The notes beneath the pieces were generated by a model. That model had not been told where the DNA came from and did no database searches. It saw nothing but the letters and a program-made list of their open reading frames with translations. A stretch of 64,000 nucleotides of DNA from assembly GCA_031841125.1 (NCBI GenBank), contig CM063112.1, forward strand, positions 25,384,603-25,448,602, written 5' to 3'. Made by a program: the position numbers and the translations under genes. The stretch is from Acanthococcus lagerstroemiae. Lineage: Eukaryota; Arthropoda; Insecta; Hemiptera; Eriococcidae. Positions 53,056 through 64,000 of the stretch are shown here, piece by piece. The number at the start of each line of letters is the position of its first letter. Position 1 is the stretch's first letter.

Positions 53056-56000
53056 ATAAATAGATGTCTGATTTGTATAGAGAAGCGACTATTTAACAGG
53101 CTAATGATATACTTATACCTAAGCATGTACTACATTTGCCCTTATGAAATAGATTAAGTGGTATATTCCTATACATATAAGATGAAGATGTCGTATTTAT
53201 TGTAAATATACGTTGTGTACAACAGTATTTTGACTATTTTTTCTTTGTTTATTTTCTCTTCATTGGGAGACATGGAGGGGAAGCCACTCTTTGCTCTTTT
53301 TCTACTATATGTCTACCCTTTCAAAACTTTTTAACTCATTATACTATCCTAGTAACATAGGTACAACTTCTTCTCCTCCATTATCTGTTTCACCTCTAAC
53401 AAAAAAAAAAAAAAAAATAGCATTCAAATTTAGAGCACTTTTAGTCAGATTCAACTAGTGTTTTCCCTAATTTTACCCATTTCTCAGTCAAATTAATACC
53501 TACCTTCCCTGATTATTTATGAAACCTCTATTCCAATTCTCCTGACCTACCAGTCTATATAGTAATTATACAACACAATAGATAATAAATACAATATAAA
53601 TAATACCTACCTAATTCCAAGAAAAAGTAATCATTACTTCACCAAAGTTTGAGAATTCCGATCTTCTAGAAATTTCTGGCTCTCAGAACATCACCTCTGT
53701 ACTACTTGAATTCAACCAATCAGATTTTAGTTGATTTCCTCACACATGTAGATATTATCTCTTACCCCTTTCCATTTTCTTTCTCTACCCTACTGTATTT
53801 TTTTTTATGTAACTGGTACACAATAACCTAAATACACGGTTTGTAGTATAGCAGCGATTATTTGTTGAATATCTTGGATAACAGATCATCCTAATTTTCA
53901 ACCATATTCCATTATGACAACATTTATATCAAACATTACCTACTTTGAAATTGTTAAATTTATCAACTCGATTAATTTTCATTTTCCAACCAAGATGGTA
54001 GATACATAATATTATACACCTGACTATTTCGTTTACTCATCTCACTGAATTGTATATCAAAGACAAAACATCCAGGTTTTATAATAATCTACAGGTATAA
54101 GTATAGATAACCCAATATTCGAGCCTATTTTCTCTTTATTAATATTTTTCTCTCCTCAACTGACTGGCTGACTGGCTATTTGTAAATAACAAGGGTGTCT
54201 AGGTAGCCTATTACATGGTATACACAAGTATATACCTACTCCTCTCTTAACAGAATAATGTGATACAGAAAAACACTAAATATTTGAGATTTATCCATTT
54301 TTTGCCAGTTTTGACTATTTTTCTACAACTTAGCAAATTTTTGATAAGAAGCCATCTAGATGTGTATATTTCTTTCTCTTTTTCATGTTTCCCCCCCATA
54401 CCATGTATCAAATCTGTAATAAACAGGTTACAGAATAACCTATACACATAGGTGACAACGGGTAAGAGGGGTACAATTTTGATTTGAACACATTATACTC
54501 GAAAAAATAGTAGAATTATCCCCTTTGTATCGAACTGAAATTCAATAATAATTTTTCAACTTGGCTACCTTTTCACCTGAAACAGGAGTACACCATACCT
54601 TACCTACACATTTTCCCGACCATTTACGAATAATCTGACCTTTTAAATGTACAGAGGCTTATTAACAGAACGCATACCGATATCAAAATGCTACATATTC
54701 CATTTTAAAACAATTTTCTGTCAGTTTTTCGACAAATTAACATACTTTTGCTACATTCCCTTGGTAAATATATCCTGAAACTTTCTCTTTACCCCTCCCT
54801 CTCTAACTAACTTGTTTCATTTATTGTCCATTTTCCCACAATTTTCAACAATGATAAAAGTCCCACTACACATTAGGGGACTGACTGACAAAAACCAACT
54901 CGAAAACAAACTCTTGATGCATAAAAGTAGCTAAATAAACAGATAAATACAGAATACTTTATACCTGGGTACCTCTTTACGTACTTTTCAATCAATTTTA
55001 TGTCTATTTTCAAATTTTATCGTTTAATTGTGGAAGGATACACTGAATAGACTAGACAGCCAACTGATAGCCATATAGATGGTTATACCTATTACAAATA
55101 ACAGAGTAAAAATATAAGAAATTAACCATGCTCATCTACCTACCTACACAGTTCACATTTTCCCGATAGACTTGGGATTTTCTATAATATCAACATTTCC
55201 AAATTCCCCCCTTTCTGCTACTATCCACACTTTTCCCACACTTTGAATTAGATTTGTTTGCTTTTAGTGTCGGAGATTAACCTTCTTTCCCAACTTCCAG
55301 TTCCTGTAAGAACTATAACTGTTCCCTCATCCCCTCTAACAATACCCACCTATCCTGTACCCACTTCATCATAATCTTCAGAAAACTGACAATTTTGCAT
55401 TGTCCTAATCTCCCTGGTAACTAACTTCCGCGAATATAAAATCTTATTGTTTTCAATCTTTTCTCTTCCTCTCCCCCTCTGTCTTTTCAAATCCGGTTCG
55501 CTGTTTCAAATAAATACGTATGTTATTCTTATGTTTTTATATCACTTGTTACTACACCCCTGAGTCTCCCAGTTAGACAATAATATCATTCCTTTTTTTT
55601 TTCCTTCTCTTTTTTCTTCTTACCCCTTCAACTTTAATAGTATGCAATTGCGTTAACTTTGAATATTTTAACATCTAAGAACACGACTTTTTCCTAATAC
55701 CTGAGAGCTCCAATCAAACTATTATTTTCTACTTCTAATAACAGATTGCTCTACTGGTGTGATTCATTAGCAAGTATTGTAGACTTCTACTCCTTCCACC
55801 ATCTACTAAACTGAAACCAAATTTGGAAACCCATTCTTTACTCAGTCATCGACAAATTTCACACTTTTTACTCATTTCAACACCTCTTGAGGGAGTTCTA
55901 GATTGTGGTACACAGTGGGTATGGGACAGACATTTCCCTTTTCACTCCTTGTGTAATCTATACGTACATCCTCTTCACGCACGAGACAGTACAGACTCCT

Positions 56001-57385
56001 CATGTGTTCCAATTAATTTTTTATCATTAATAAATAAACCAGACACTCTACTCCTTGAATCATGTACCACAAACCTACTATCTACAACATTTATTCTGAA
56101 ACTGACACATTTTACACTCATTTCAAAACTTCTTCAGAGGGCTCTGAATCATGAAGCGTAGACAACAGGGGACAAACATTCTCTTTTTCACTCTCCCATA
56201 TAATCTATAGGCTCTGACATACACCTGACAGCACTTACTCATGATAACATAATATTCAAATTCATTTTATTCCCTCCACTTTTTCCCGTTTTAGCTACAT
56301 TTCCCACTGGACATTGGCTATACTGGGTATAATTATTAGTAAATAATCCAGACCATCTCCTCCTCGAATCATCTCTCAGACATGAACCAACTCGAAAACC
56401 AACAATTTATTCGAAAAATATAAAATAACTAATCTAGTCCCTTTACTCCTTGAATCAGCTATCACATAGAAATCAACTCGAATACCAACAATGGATCCAG
56501 AAATTAACACATTTCACACACTATTCACTCTTTTCACGCATTTCGAAACTTCTCGAGGGGCTCTGAATTGTGGTACATACGGGCTATTGAACAGACATTC
56601 TCTTTTCCCCTCTCCCATATAATCTACAGGCTCTGACATACACCTGGCAGTACAGACTCATGCTAATTTATAATTCAAATTTTTTTTTTTTCTTCTTCAC
56701 TTTTTCTCGTTTTAGCTATATTTTCCACCAGACACTGGCTATACTGGGTATAATTATTAGTAAATAATCCAGTTATTCTACTCCTCAAAACATCTAACAA
56801 ACACACAGCCTACAGAATTTATCAACAAATCAACACATTTTACACACATTCCATGTATACTAAGACTTCCCGAGGGGGCTCTAGATCAGGGAACAAACAT
56901 TGCCCTTTTTTCCTTTTCGTGTGTAATATATACAGTACACACCTGACAGTGCACTTTTGCAATATATTCAAATTCCCTTCTTTTTTTTTCTACACTTTTT
57001 CTCGTTTTAGCTATTTTGTCAACAGATATTAACTTTACCAGCTAGAATTAACCAGTTACTCTGTTCCTCAAATCATCTACCAGACCGCAATTTACCACAA
57101 AAACCGACAATTTATTCAGAAAATATCAAATTTTACCTATTTTTCCACACTTTTTATCATTTTAGTTACAATTTCAATGATAATTAACTCTACTGACTCG
57201 AATCAAGGCAAATATTCCAACTTACTACTCTTTGTACTGAGAAATGAGTGATAAATTACCCGAAACACGCATTATTTACATAAATTACATTACCATTAGG
57301 TTATAGGGTATTTTCATAATGTACCTACACAGTTTACACGAGATATTAAGTTACTCCTGTTTTTACCATTATTTTATATCAATAA

Positions 57386-57423
<38 letters not shown>

Positions 57424-57534
57424 AAACTGTAAATTAACCAAGAGCATCTTTTTTTCTTTGTAACCTTTAGTTGCCTACATATGTTATGAGAATTATAGTG
57501 TCACTTTACCGTTACTTTATACTTCATATTCCAT

Positions 57535-59690
57535 TTCTGCAACCATTTTCTCCATCATCATGCAGGAATACACGCGTTTTTAGAACATAAACAGATAAAA
57601 CAACGATTTCTTGAGAGATGGGGAGAGGGAGGGATTGGAACATTTTGTTGGGTATTTAGATTGTGGTACATAGGGGTCTGGAGACAAATATTCGTTTTTC
57701 CATTCTCACAACCATCTAATACATGCACCTGGGCATACAGATACACACAAATTCTTAGAACACAAACAGATAAAGCGAAGATTTCTTAGGAAATGGAAGG
57801 GGAGGGGGCTGGAACATCTTGTTGCGTATGTGAATTGTGGTACACAGAGTCGGGGTTCGAATCTCCTGTTTACATCGGGGACCTGCCTATGTTATACTAT
57901 ATTATACTCTTCATATTCGAACAAGTGTTTTCCTCATTTCTACACGACTGGTCAAACTGGGACTAAATGAAAGTTTCAAAAATACCTGAGCATCCACCAT
58001 ATGTATTGGAAAATGTTCAGCGACTCGTATAACCTCCTGTTTACACCAGGGAGTCAGTAGCTTCAGCTACACTATACTACACTTTATGCTCGGACATCAA
58101 ATTTCCTCATATCTACACGACTGGTTGAACTGGGGCTAAGTGAGAGTTTCAAAAAAAAATATCCAAACAACCCCCGATATATGTTGGAAAATATTCAGCG
58201 ATAAAGATTCGAAGCTAAAAGCGCGCCGCGCCGAATAATGTTTCAATCCAGGCTGGAGATAATTTTCACTTTTTGATAAGACAGATTCGAAAATCTAATA
58301 ATTTATAACGCGAATTGACACATCCAAACTACATATTATCGTACTATTTCACCTACGGATTGGTAAAGCACAAAGAGAATTAATTAGGATGATGCAATAA
58401 ACACAATACGCCATATGTATAGATATATTTTTTCTGTACAGCCACCGACGACTCAGTCGTCGCAACGTGCGAAAATATCTTCCCGATAAGAGCGCGTCAA
58501 GTTTAGACCTGTCTGGAATTTCGATATTTAATAATTTTTTTTTTTTGATGACTCATCTAAAGTTTGGTAGGAAAGAAAGACCTGCGAATAATTCATACTC
58601 TCCTAATACTTCGATTCGTGAAACGACCTCTTTTCGAGTGTTGGTATGATGAGGAGAGGGAGAGGGGGCTGGGTTGTGGTACCTTCGGGACAGAGACGTA
58701 GGTAAATATTCCCTTTCTCCCTGTAGCCACCATGTGTTATATATTTCATATTCCAATTATTATATCGAAAATACAGGTTCATCCGCAGAGGAGGGGAGGG
58801 GGTTGGGTTGTGGTACTCTCGGACTCAAGATAGGGGGCATAGACAAACCTTCCCTTCCATTTTTCCCCCTCTCACCATCATAGTTCCTGCAGCCTACCTT
58901 TGGCCGTGATATATTCCATATTCCAATTATTATTATACCCGAAAATATAGGTTCAATCACAAGGGAAGGGATGGGAGCTGTAATCTGTGGTTCCCTCAGG
59001 GTAGGAGACAAACAGACACTTTTTTTCACTCTTACCGCCATATGTGTTATATTTCATATTCCAATTATTATTATTATTATTATATACAAAGATACAGGCT
59101 CCACCATGTGTGGGAAACTGGATTGTGTGGATAATGGGGAGAAGAGGGGTCTGGGGTCATGGCTGGCAATTATATACAAAAGTATACTCGCTTCAACCGC
59201 GGAGCGTGAAAATCTGAACCGACTCAACAAGGGGGGATGAGGAGGGGGAGGGAGGGGCACTCTGAATTGTAGTTTCCCTAGAGTCTGGGAAACGGACCTC
59301 TTTCTAACATACCTATTTATCTGCATACTATCATCATCATACATACGACACAACTAGTCGATTTCAATCACGAACCTGGACATCTGGATCAAGGGGGGAA
59401 GACGAGGGACACTCTGGATTGTAGTTTCCCCGGAGTCTGGGTTGTGAACCTTTTTCTAACCTACCCATTTACCTATACTGACATATCGACGCCATAAGTA
59501 TCCCATATACAACACAACTAGTAACCTATACTTTGAGAGAGATGAAAGTTACAAAAATAAATTCTAATCAAGCGTGAGGGAGGGGAGGGGGCAGTAAACG
59601 GGTCCACTCTTCATCACACGATAAGTACATACCTAGTCATACACGATGCAGATGGAAATCAACCGAGCGAAACACGAGAGAGACGAAATT
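57535..59690 (-). repeat. Diverged tandem monomers, outer right arm
   Basis: Mirror of 43850-46130 with one monomer fewer next to the tip. Confidence 0.75.
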
Positions 59691-59823
59691 TTCTTCGAAT
59701 ACAGTACGCGGATTGCATACTCAAGGTTTGCAGGGGAACCAGGGCTTTTAGCATCGACTGTGACGTCACTCCATTTAAAAATACACGGGAGACCTGTGCC
59801 AGCCGCCCTATTTTTACTCTACT

Positions 59824-59829
59824 GCTGCG
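59824..59829. repeat. Right 6-bp target-site duplication (GCTGCG)
   Basis: Identical to 43677-43682. Followed directly by GACTGCGATCTC, which continues the LINE codons. Confidence 0.93.
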
Positions 59830-60639
59830 GACTGCGATCTCTTACAACAAGATATAAATCGACTAGCCACTTGGAGTCAACAAAACGGACTACCGTTCAA
59901 TCTGAGCAAATGCGAAAAAATTACATTCAGAAGAATACTAAATAGAATCGAGCATGACTATCATATAGATGGAGCCACGTTACGGGAAGTTGACAGGGTG
60001 AGGGATTTGGGGGGGATTCTAGATGCAAAACTTACGTATAAGGACCACCTATCTAACATCGCATTGAAATCAAACAAAACGGTGGGTTTTATAATCAGGA
60101 GTGGACGAAATTACATTGATGTTGATACGCTCAAAGTACTATATTTCTCACTTGTGAGATCCCATTTAGAATTTGCGTCATTAGTCTGGAACCCAACAAC
60201 GCAAAAGGGAGTGAAATTGATAGAGAAAATCCAAAACCGTTTTCTGAAATACTTATACTTCAAACTATTCTCTTACTACCCTACTGATGTAAGCCACACA
60301 GAATTAAGAACAGGTTTCGGGGTCATCAGCCTAGAAAAACGCAGACTAATAACCTCCCAATTACTGCTATATGACATTGTTCATAGTAAAATATGCGATG
60401 AAAATCTACTGCGACAAATCTGCTTTCGGGTACCCTCGTTCCAAGCGCGATCAAAAGATCTATTCGAAACAATAACTGCCCACACAAATGGATACAGGGA
60501 GTCCGCTATGAATAGGGCGGCACGACTGTATAATAACATAGTATCTAAAAATCCCCACGTCGATATATTTTTCTTAAAACGTAATAATTTCAAAAATACA
60601 ATAACCAAAATCATAGCGGCTCCAAATTTTAAATTTTAA
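59824..60639 (+). pseudogene. Jockey/CR1-type ORF2, C-terminal part
   Basis: It begins with the duplicated GCTGCG and continues D-C-D-L-L-Q-Q-D-I-N-R-L. NLSKCEKITF, VRDLGGILDAKLTYKDH, LKVLYFSLVRSHLEFASLVWNP and the C-terminal domain to TKIIAAPNFKF and stop follow. This is exactly the continuation of the frame left at 43682. No stops are present. Confidence 0.9.
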
Positions 60640-60939
60640 AATAACCAGGCGCGTGCTCCGAGCTCCTTACTGGAGGGGGGGGGGGGCAAGTGGTAACCCT
60701 GCGTGCACCTTTTTTTCCCCCTTCTCTCTTTTTTTTTAATGTTTTTATTTTCGATATACTTTTAAAATATTTTAATTACTTTACTTCCCTATTAGGTACT
60801 TCTTTTATTTTGTGTTATTTTTGTTTCATTTATCATATAAATTTATTGTATCTCTGCCTTGCTCCTCCTGTAATTGGCCGAAAGGCTGTTGGAGGAAAAT
60901 ACATTATTATTATTATTATTGTTATTATAGGCACGTGCC

Positions 60940-61245
60940 TAGGGCGCTAGATTATGGTCTTCGAGGAAATCGTGGGGCCAGCCCGAATTTCGGCATCGGC
61001 GCCAGATATACGCCAAATTTACCGCCTCAATTCTGGCGCAAATCGAAAATTGGCGCTCGATTGACGCCAGGCGCCATAGTCGGGCCAAATATACGCCGGC
61101 CCCAACTGCCCCAAAATTCCGACAACGGCGCTTGCATGTATTTCAAATGGGAAGGTGCTAGCGCCAAACTGGCGTAAATTTGATGCTGTTCCCACGATTC
61201 CCAGGCGGGGGTTGGGCCGCGAAGCGGCCAAGGGGCGAAGCCCCA
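60940..61245. other. GC-rich patch with repeated GGCGCC/GGCGC words
   Basis: Clearly more GC-rich than its surroundings, with CGGCGCCAGATATACGCC, CAGGCGCC, GGCGCTCG, TGGCGTAAAT and stem-forming words GGCCGCGAAGCGGCC and GGGGCGAAGCCCC at 61217-61242. It lies between the LINE's microsatellite tail and a piggyBac tail. It could be a transposon end or a structured non-coding element. Confidence 0.5.
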
Positions 61246-61788
61246 CAGTATAATGACAATAAATTCGGCGTTGACGTCTTCGCCAGGCTGTGCAAGAACT
61301 ATACTACGTCAAGGGGTAACAGACGCTGTCCGTTGTGTATTTTCTACAGCCTTCTAAATGCAGTAGGAATAAACTCATATATCCTCTGGAAGAATAATAA
61401 AGAAGAACAGAAGAAACAGAAGCCGAAAAGAAAAAATGCGCGAGTGTTAAGAGGAAGTCAGCAAGGCTATAGGCAGAAAAGAATTTCTGCTATCTCTGGG
61501 GTTCCAGTTAATTCATCCACATGTTCGCACGCGCCTCAACAACCCCAGAATACAAACGAAAGTCAAAGGAAACATACGTCAGCTACTGGAAATTGTGGAA
61601 CATCGGCCAGCTGAAGCATCTCCTGAAGCACAAAGAGCTCTTCCTGTTGAGGGTGGCCGAGGTCGATGTTATCTCTGCCGAGAGATGAAATCGCCCAGAG
61701 AGCGACAAACAAGAACCAAACGTCAGAAATGTGGCAAATGGGTTTGCCCTGACCATTATCTTACCATTTGTTTTCGACACATGAATTA
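61246..61788 (+). pseudogene. piggyBac-type transposase C-terminus (second copy)
   Basis: NKFGVDVFARLCKNYTTSRGNRRCPLCIFYSLLNAVGINSYIL is the final catalytic block (GVDxxD, with the Asp kept, unlike the copy at 40 kb). In another frame at 61595-61788 comes the Cys-rich tail GRCYLCREMKS...RQKCGKWVCPDHYLTIC. One frameshift separates them. The N-terminal two thirds are absent. Confidence 0.85.
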
Positions 61789-62456
61789 AGACACTTCAAA
61801 ATCGTTTATGTAGTGCAGTATTTTCCGCCAATTTTAACATCATTTTTGCGAAAATTGTCATTATTTTTTAAATTGTTATTTGAAGTTTCTATAAATTCTA
61901 GCAGTATTGAAAAATTTTAACATATCGTACAATGTTCTGTAACAGAGTATTTTACACCAATCTGAACCATTTAAAACTTTTTATTTTATTTTTAAATTTC
62001 AATTTAAAACTTCTGTACTTGTCAGAAGTTTGACTAATTTTTAACTCAGTCCAACTCTGTACACCATTACCTATTAATTTACTACCATTTTCCGTAAAAA
62101 ATGATTGTATAATTTCTCGTATTTAGGCCAAGGTCACAATTCTTGAAATAAAAATTATTTTTCAACAGATAGTATCGTAACAGAGTAGCGATTCTACATG
62201 GAAAATAACCTCCTGTGTTATGATAACTACAAGTCTGGTGAAAAAAGTTTTATTTCACGAATAAGTTACCCACGAAATATTTTCTCACACTGAGCAATAT
62301 CAAAAAACCAACTCGAATGCATAAATTAAACCACCAATATGATAAATTTTGGTTTAAATGACTGAAAACAGAATTCAGTTTAATCTATTAACCTCAAAAT
62401 TGTACACAGTGCTTTGTAAGAGTGAAAATAGGTCGGTGTGACAAATTGTCACATCA
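61789..62456. other. Unassigned AT-rich sequence
   Basis: No gene or repeat that I can support. Confidence 0.4.
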
Positions 62457-62464
62457 GTGGGTAT

Positions 62465-62737
62465 CAGTGGCGGATCCAGGATTACACTTTGGGGGGGAGG
62501 GGCTCAATGTTGGAGAAAAAAAGAGTAAACAAAATTTTAAGCATGAATGCATGATTGTTGATAAGTGATAATGTTGATTCATTGATAACGCGATATGTAT
62601 TCACGAACTATGCTGTATGAGCGCTACTGTCATTAAAAACATCGGTGGCTAAAATAAGTGGAAAAGCGAGTGAAAATTTTTTTTGGAGAGGGGGGGGGGC
62701 TATAGCCCCTTTAGCCCCCCCCCTGGATCCGCCACTG
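62465..62737. mobile_element. hAT-type MITE, 273 bp, perfect 8-bp target duplication
   Basis: The ends are CAGTGGCGGATCCAGG in both directions, flanked by GTGGGTAT at 62457-62464 and 62738-62745. G/C runs sit next to each end. No coding capacity. Confidence 0.93.
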
Positions 62738-62745
62738 GTGGGTAT

Positions 62746-63639
62746 TGACGATATTAAACCGAAAATCAATTTAAAAAATTCATGCCCACAGATACTAGGA
62801 GTTATGCGGCTGAATTTCCCCTTAATACGCGCCGCTGCTGCGAGTTTTATACCACTGTGACAATTGTCACATGTGTGGTCACGCTGTTTGCAGACTGAAG
62901 CATAGTTACAATACAATTATTTCCAGGTATTTTTCATTAATTTTGCGTAATAATATCATCCATTTATGGAAAAATTATTTATTACCTACTGTTCAGAATG
63001 GCACAACGAATTAATTTCATGTAAATATATAAAATAATACAGACAAATTCAGGTAGTCAGATTCTTAATTGCAGTCATTTATAGACAACAATTCATAATG
63101 AATGTATTGTTATTCCTGATTCTGATATACGGTACCTAATAATTAAGAGTTGTTTTTATTTACCTGTATTCATACATTTCTGTGGAAATATGATAATTAG
63201 TAATGTTTGTTATTACTCTTTCTTCATATTGTTTAAATAAAGTGTAACTGTGTTAATGTAATTTTTATGGTGTACTTAACCTAACGGAACCATATGGGGG
63301 TGTAGCAAAATTTTCATCATGAATCGTACCTAACCTGACTCAACCATTGTTGAGAGTTTAGCAAATTTATCGTGATGATCTTTCAAAGATCATACTTGAC
63401 CTGCCTGAACTGTTAATAGGGGTTCAGAATACTTTGCGTCATAAATTATGAGATGTTATAACTTCTCGTACCCAAACGTTGATTTTTTTGTTCCTTTTTT
63501 CGTACCGATAAACTGATTATTTGTTCGTCCTTCTCGTACTTATACGTTAATTTTTTGTTGCATTTTAAAATTATGAATCGTACATTTTGCATTTGCATCG
63601 GTAACAAATGCACCTTGTTACCTATGCATTTGGCCGCCT
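62746..63639. other. Unassigned AT-rich sequence
   Basis: Phrases such as ATTGTTGAxxGTTTAGCAAA and CCTAACxTGACTC recur loosely between 63270 and 63440, but no gene or clear repeat boundary is seen. Confidence 0.35.
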
Positions 63640-63960
63640 GCAGAGAAGACCAGATAACAGACTTTTAGTTACAACAAAAATAATCCCGTATTTTACCACC
63701 TGTCCTACATGCAATGGGTATTTACCGATAAATAAAAACAATATGAATTTCTGATGAGACCGAACAGCCGCAGATGGAAGTCGTTGTCGATTTTTCAAAA
63801 GTGCCTGTGACAGTAGTTGGCTTTCAAATTCAAATTTGAACTTGCAGAAGAATTTCTTCGTCAACGATGCCTCCTCCGCGAACAAATTTTTTACGACAGT
63901 ACTCAGGAATTGGAGAGCACACAATTGTAGAACTGGGCCCACTTCATGAGAGGAGTATTT
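63640..63960 (+). pseudogene. Possible Merlin/IS1016-like transposase N-terminus
   Basis: Plus-strand pieces read TTCPTCNGYLPINKN (zinc-ribbon CxxC), then DGSRCRFFKSACDSSWLSNSNLNLQKNFFV. This recalls the 'DGxxWRC...C...S.R..SwF..S.L.L' opening of Merlin-type transposases. Frame changes and stops occur between blocks, and the catalytic part would lie beyond the window. The 117-codon open frame on the opposite strand (63622-63975) is more likely a shadow. Confidence 0.35.
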
Positions 63961-64000
63961 ATTGACTACTGTCACAGAGAATCCGTACGCAAAATTGGAG

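Larger units (their letters stand above)
43683..59823. mobile_element. Giant palindromic Maverick/Polinton-like element, 16,141 bp
   Basis: The left arm is 43683-51808, the spacer 51809-51857 and the right arm 51858-59823. Termini are AGTAGAGTAAAA...TTTTACTCTACT with a 6-bp duplication GCTGCG outside each. AG ends plus 6-bp duplications match Maverick/Polinton elements (protein-primed polymerase B, retroviral-like integrase, 15-20 kb). No polymerase, integrase, ATPase, protease or capsid gene is recognisable in either arm, so it would be non-autonomous. Each arm holds one unrecognised gene near the centre, long non-coding AT-rich sequence and diverged tandem monomers near the end. The flanks outside the repeats differ, so the mirror symmetry stops exactly at the target duplication. 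That argues against a simple read-through assembly artefact. Confidence 0.85.
51858..59823 (-). repeat. Right arm of the palindrome (7,966 bp)
   Basis: Mirror of the left arm. The first 12 bases of both tips are identical. It lacks the extra subterminal monomer, and its tip carries TGACGTCA at 59761-59768. Confidence 0.92.
41545..60930 (+). mobile_element. Jockey/CR1-type LINE, split by the giant palindrome
   Basis: The coding part spans 41581-43682 and 59830-60639, with a 3' UTR ending in an ATT/TTA microsatellite at 60902-60930. Excising the 16.1-kb element and one copy of the 6-bp duplication restores a continuous reverse-transcriptase frame. It sits next to the Harbinger tail. Apart from one homopolymer frameshift it looks intact, so both the LINE and the later insertion are probably young. 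Confidence 0.9.

Noticed and set aside
43683..59823. The palindrome as a sequencing/assembly hairpin artefact
   Set aside because: The symmetry ends exactly at a 6-bp target duplication, the flanks are two different halves of one LINE, and the arms differ by substitutions, a 1-bp indel and an extra monomer. A collapsed or missing centre cannot be excluded without reads.
63622..63975. 117-codon minus-strand frame as a gene
   Set aside because: The plus strand shows a plausible Merlin-type zinc-ribbon pattern. The minus frame is probably its shadow and has no recognised domain.

Overview
The window looks like a gene-poor, repeat-packed stretch of an arthropod (most likely insect) nuclear genome. 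It is AT-rich, with GT-AG introns, tRNA-derived SINEs, microsatellites and remnants of many animal transposon superfamilies. I found no rRNA or true tRNA gene, no CRISPR array, no bacterial operon and no recognisable conserved host gene. The species cannot be fixed from the sequence.

The centrepiece is a 16,141-bp, almost perfectly palindromic mobile element at 43683-59823. Its arms are 8,126 bp and 7,966 bp, separated by only 49 bp. It starts AGTAGAG and ends CTCTACT, and is flanked by a 6-bp direct repeat (GCTGCG) duplicated from the reverse transcriptase of a jockey/CR1-type LINE. Removing the element and one 6-mer rejoins the LINE reading frame exactly (K-S-A-A-D-C-D-L). AG...CT termini with a 6-bp target duplication are the hallmark of Maverick/Polinton elements. 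This copy has none of the usual Polinton genes that I can see, only one unrecognised gene (246 codons from its first ATG) in each arm, head to head across the centre. The interior of the arms matches almost base for base. The outer ends carry several substitutions and one extra ~161-bp repeat monomer on the left.

Layout. 1-7 kb: Tigger/pogo pseudogene, R1-like LINE fragment and RTE-type LINE scraps. 7-9.2 kb: a small minus-strand Ty3/gypsy-type LTR element with a tRNA-Leu primer site, sitting in an RTE LINE and carrying an antisense foreign open frame in place of gag-pol. 9.2-16.5 kb: two 3'-truncated Jockey LINE copies, a hAT (ZMYM1-like) remnant, a possible micro-exon host gene with a duplicated exon, an RTE tail split by a hAT MITE, and a mariner remnant. 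18-20 kb: a FLYWCH-MULE pseudogene split by MITEs. 21-24 kb: SINE, MITEs and RTE scraps. 25.6-27.7 kb: a complete but internally deleted hAT element with a perfect 8-bp target duplication. 29-30.6 kb: R1-like LINE. 33-35.4 kb: a 5'-truncated but open Jockey ORF2. 36-41.4 kb: a PIF/Harbinger transposase split by a 3.8-kb insertion holding a piggyBac-type pseudogene and an opposite-strand SGNH-hydrolase-like gene. 41.5-61 kb: the LINE and palindrome complex. 61-64 kb: a second piggyBac tail, a GC-rich patch, a 273-bp hAT MITE with perfect target duplication, and a possible Merlin-type fragment.

Most genes here belong to nested mobile elements, so the order of insertion can be read from which element interrupts which. 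The palindrome is younger than its host LINE. The LTR element is younger than its RTE host. The 3.8-kb piggyBac/SGNH unit is younger than the Harbinger. The only non-transposon candidates are the micro-exon gene near 13.5 kb, the SGNH-hydrolase-like gene and the foreign frame inside the LTR element.
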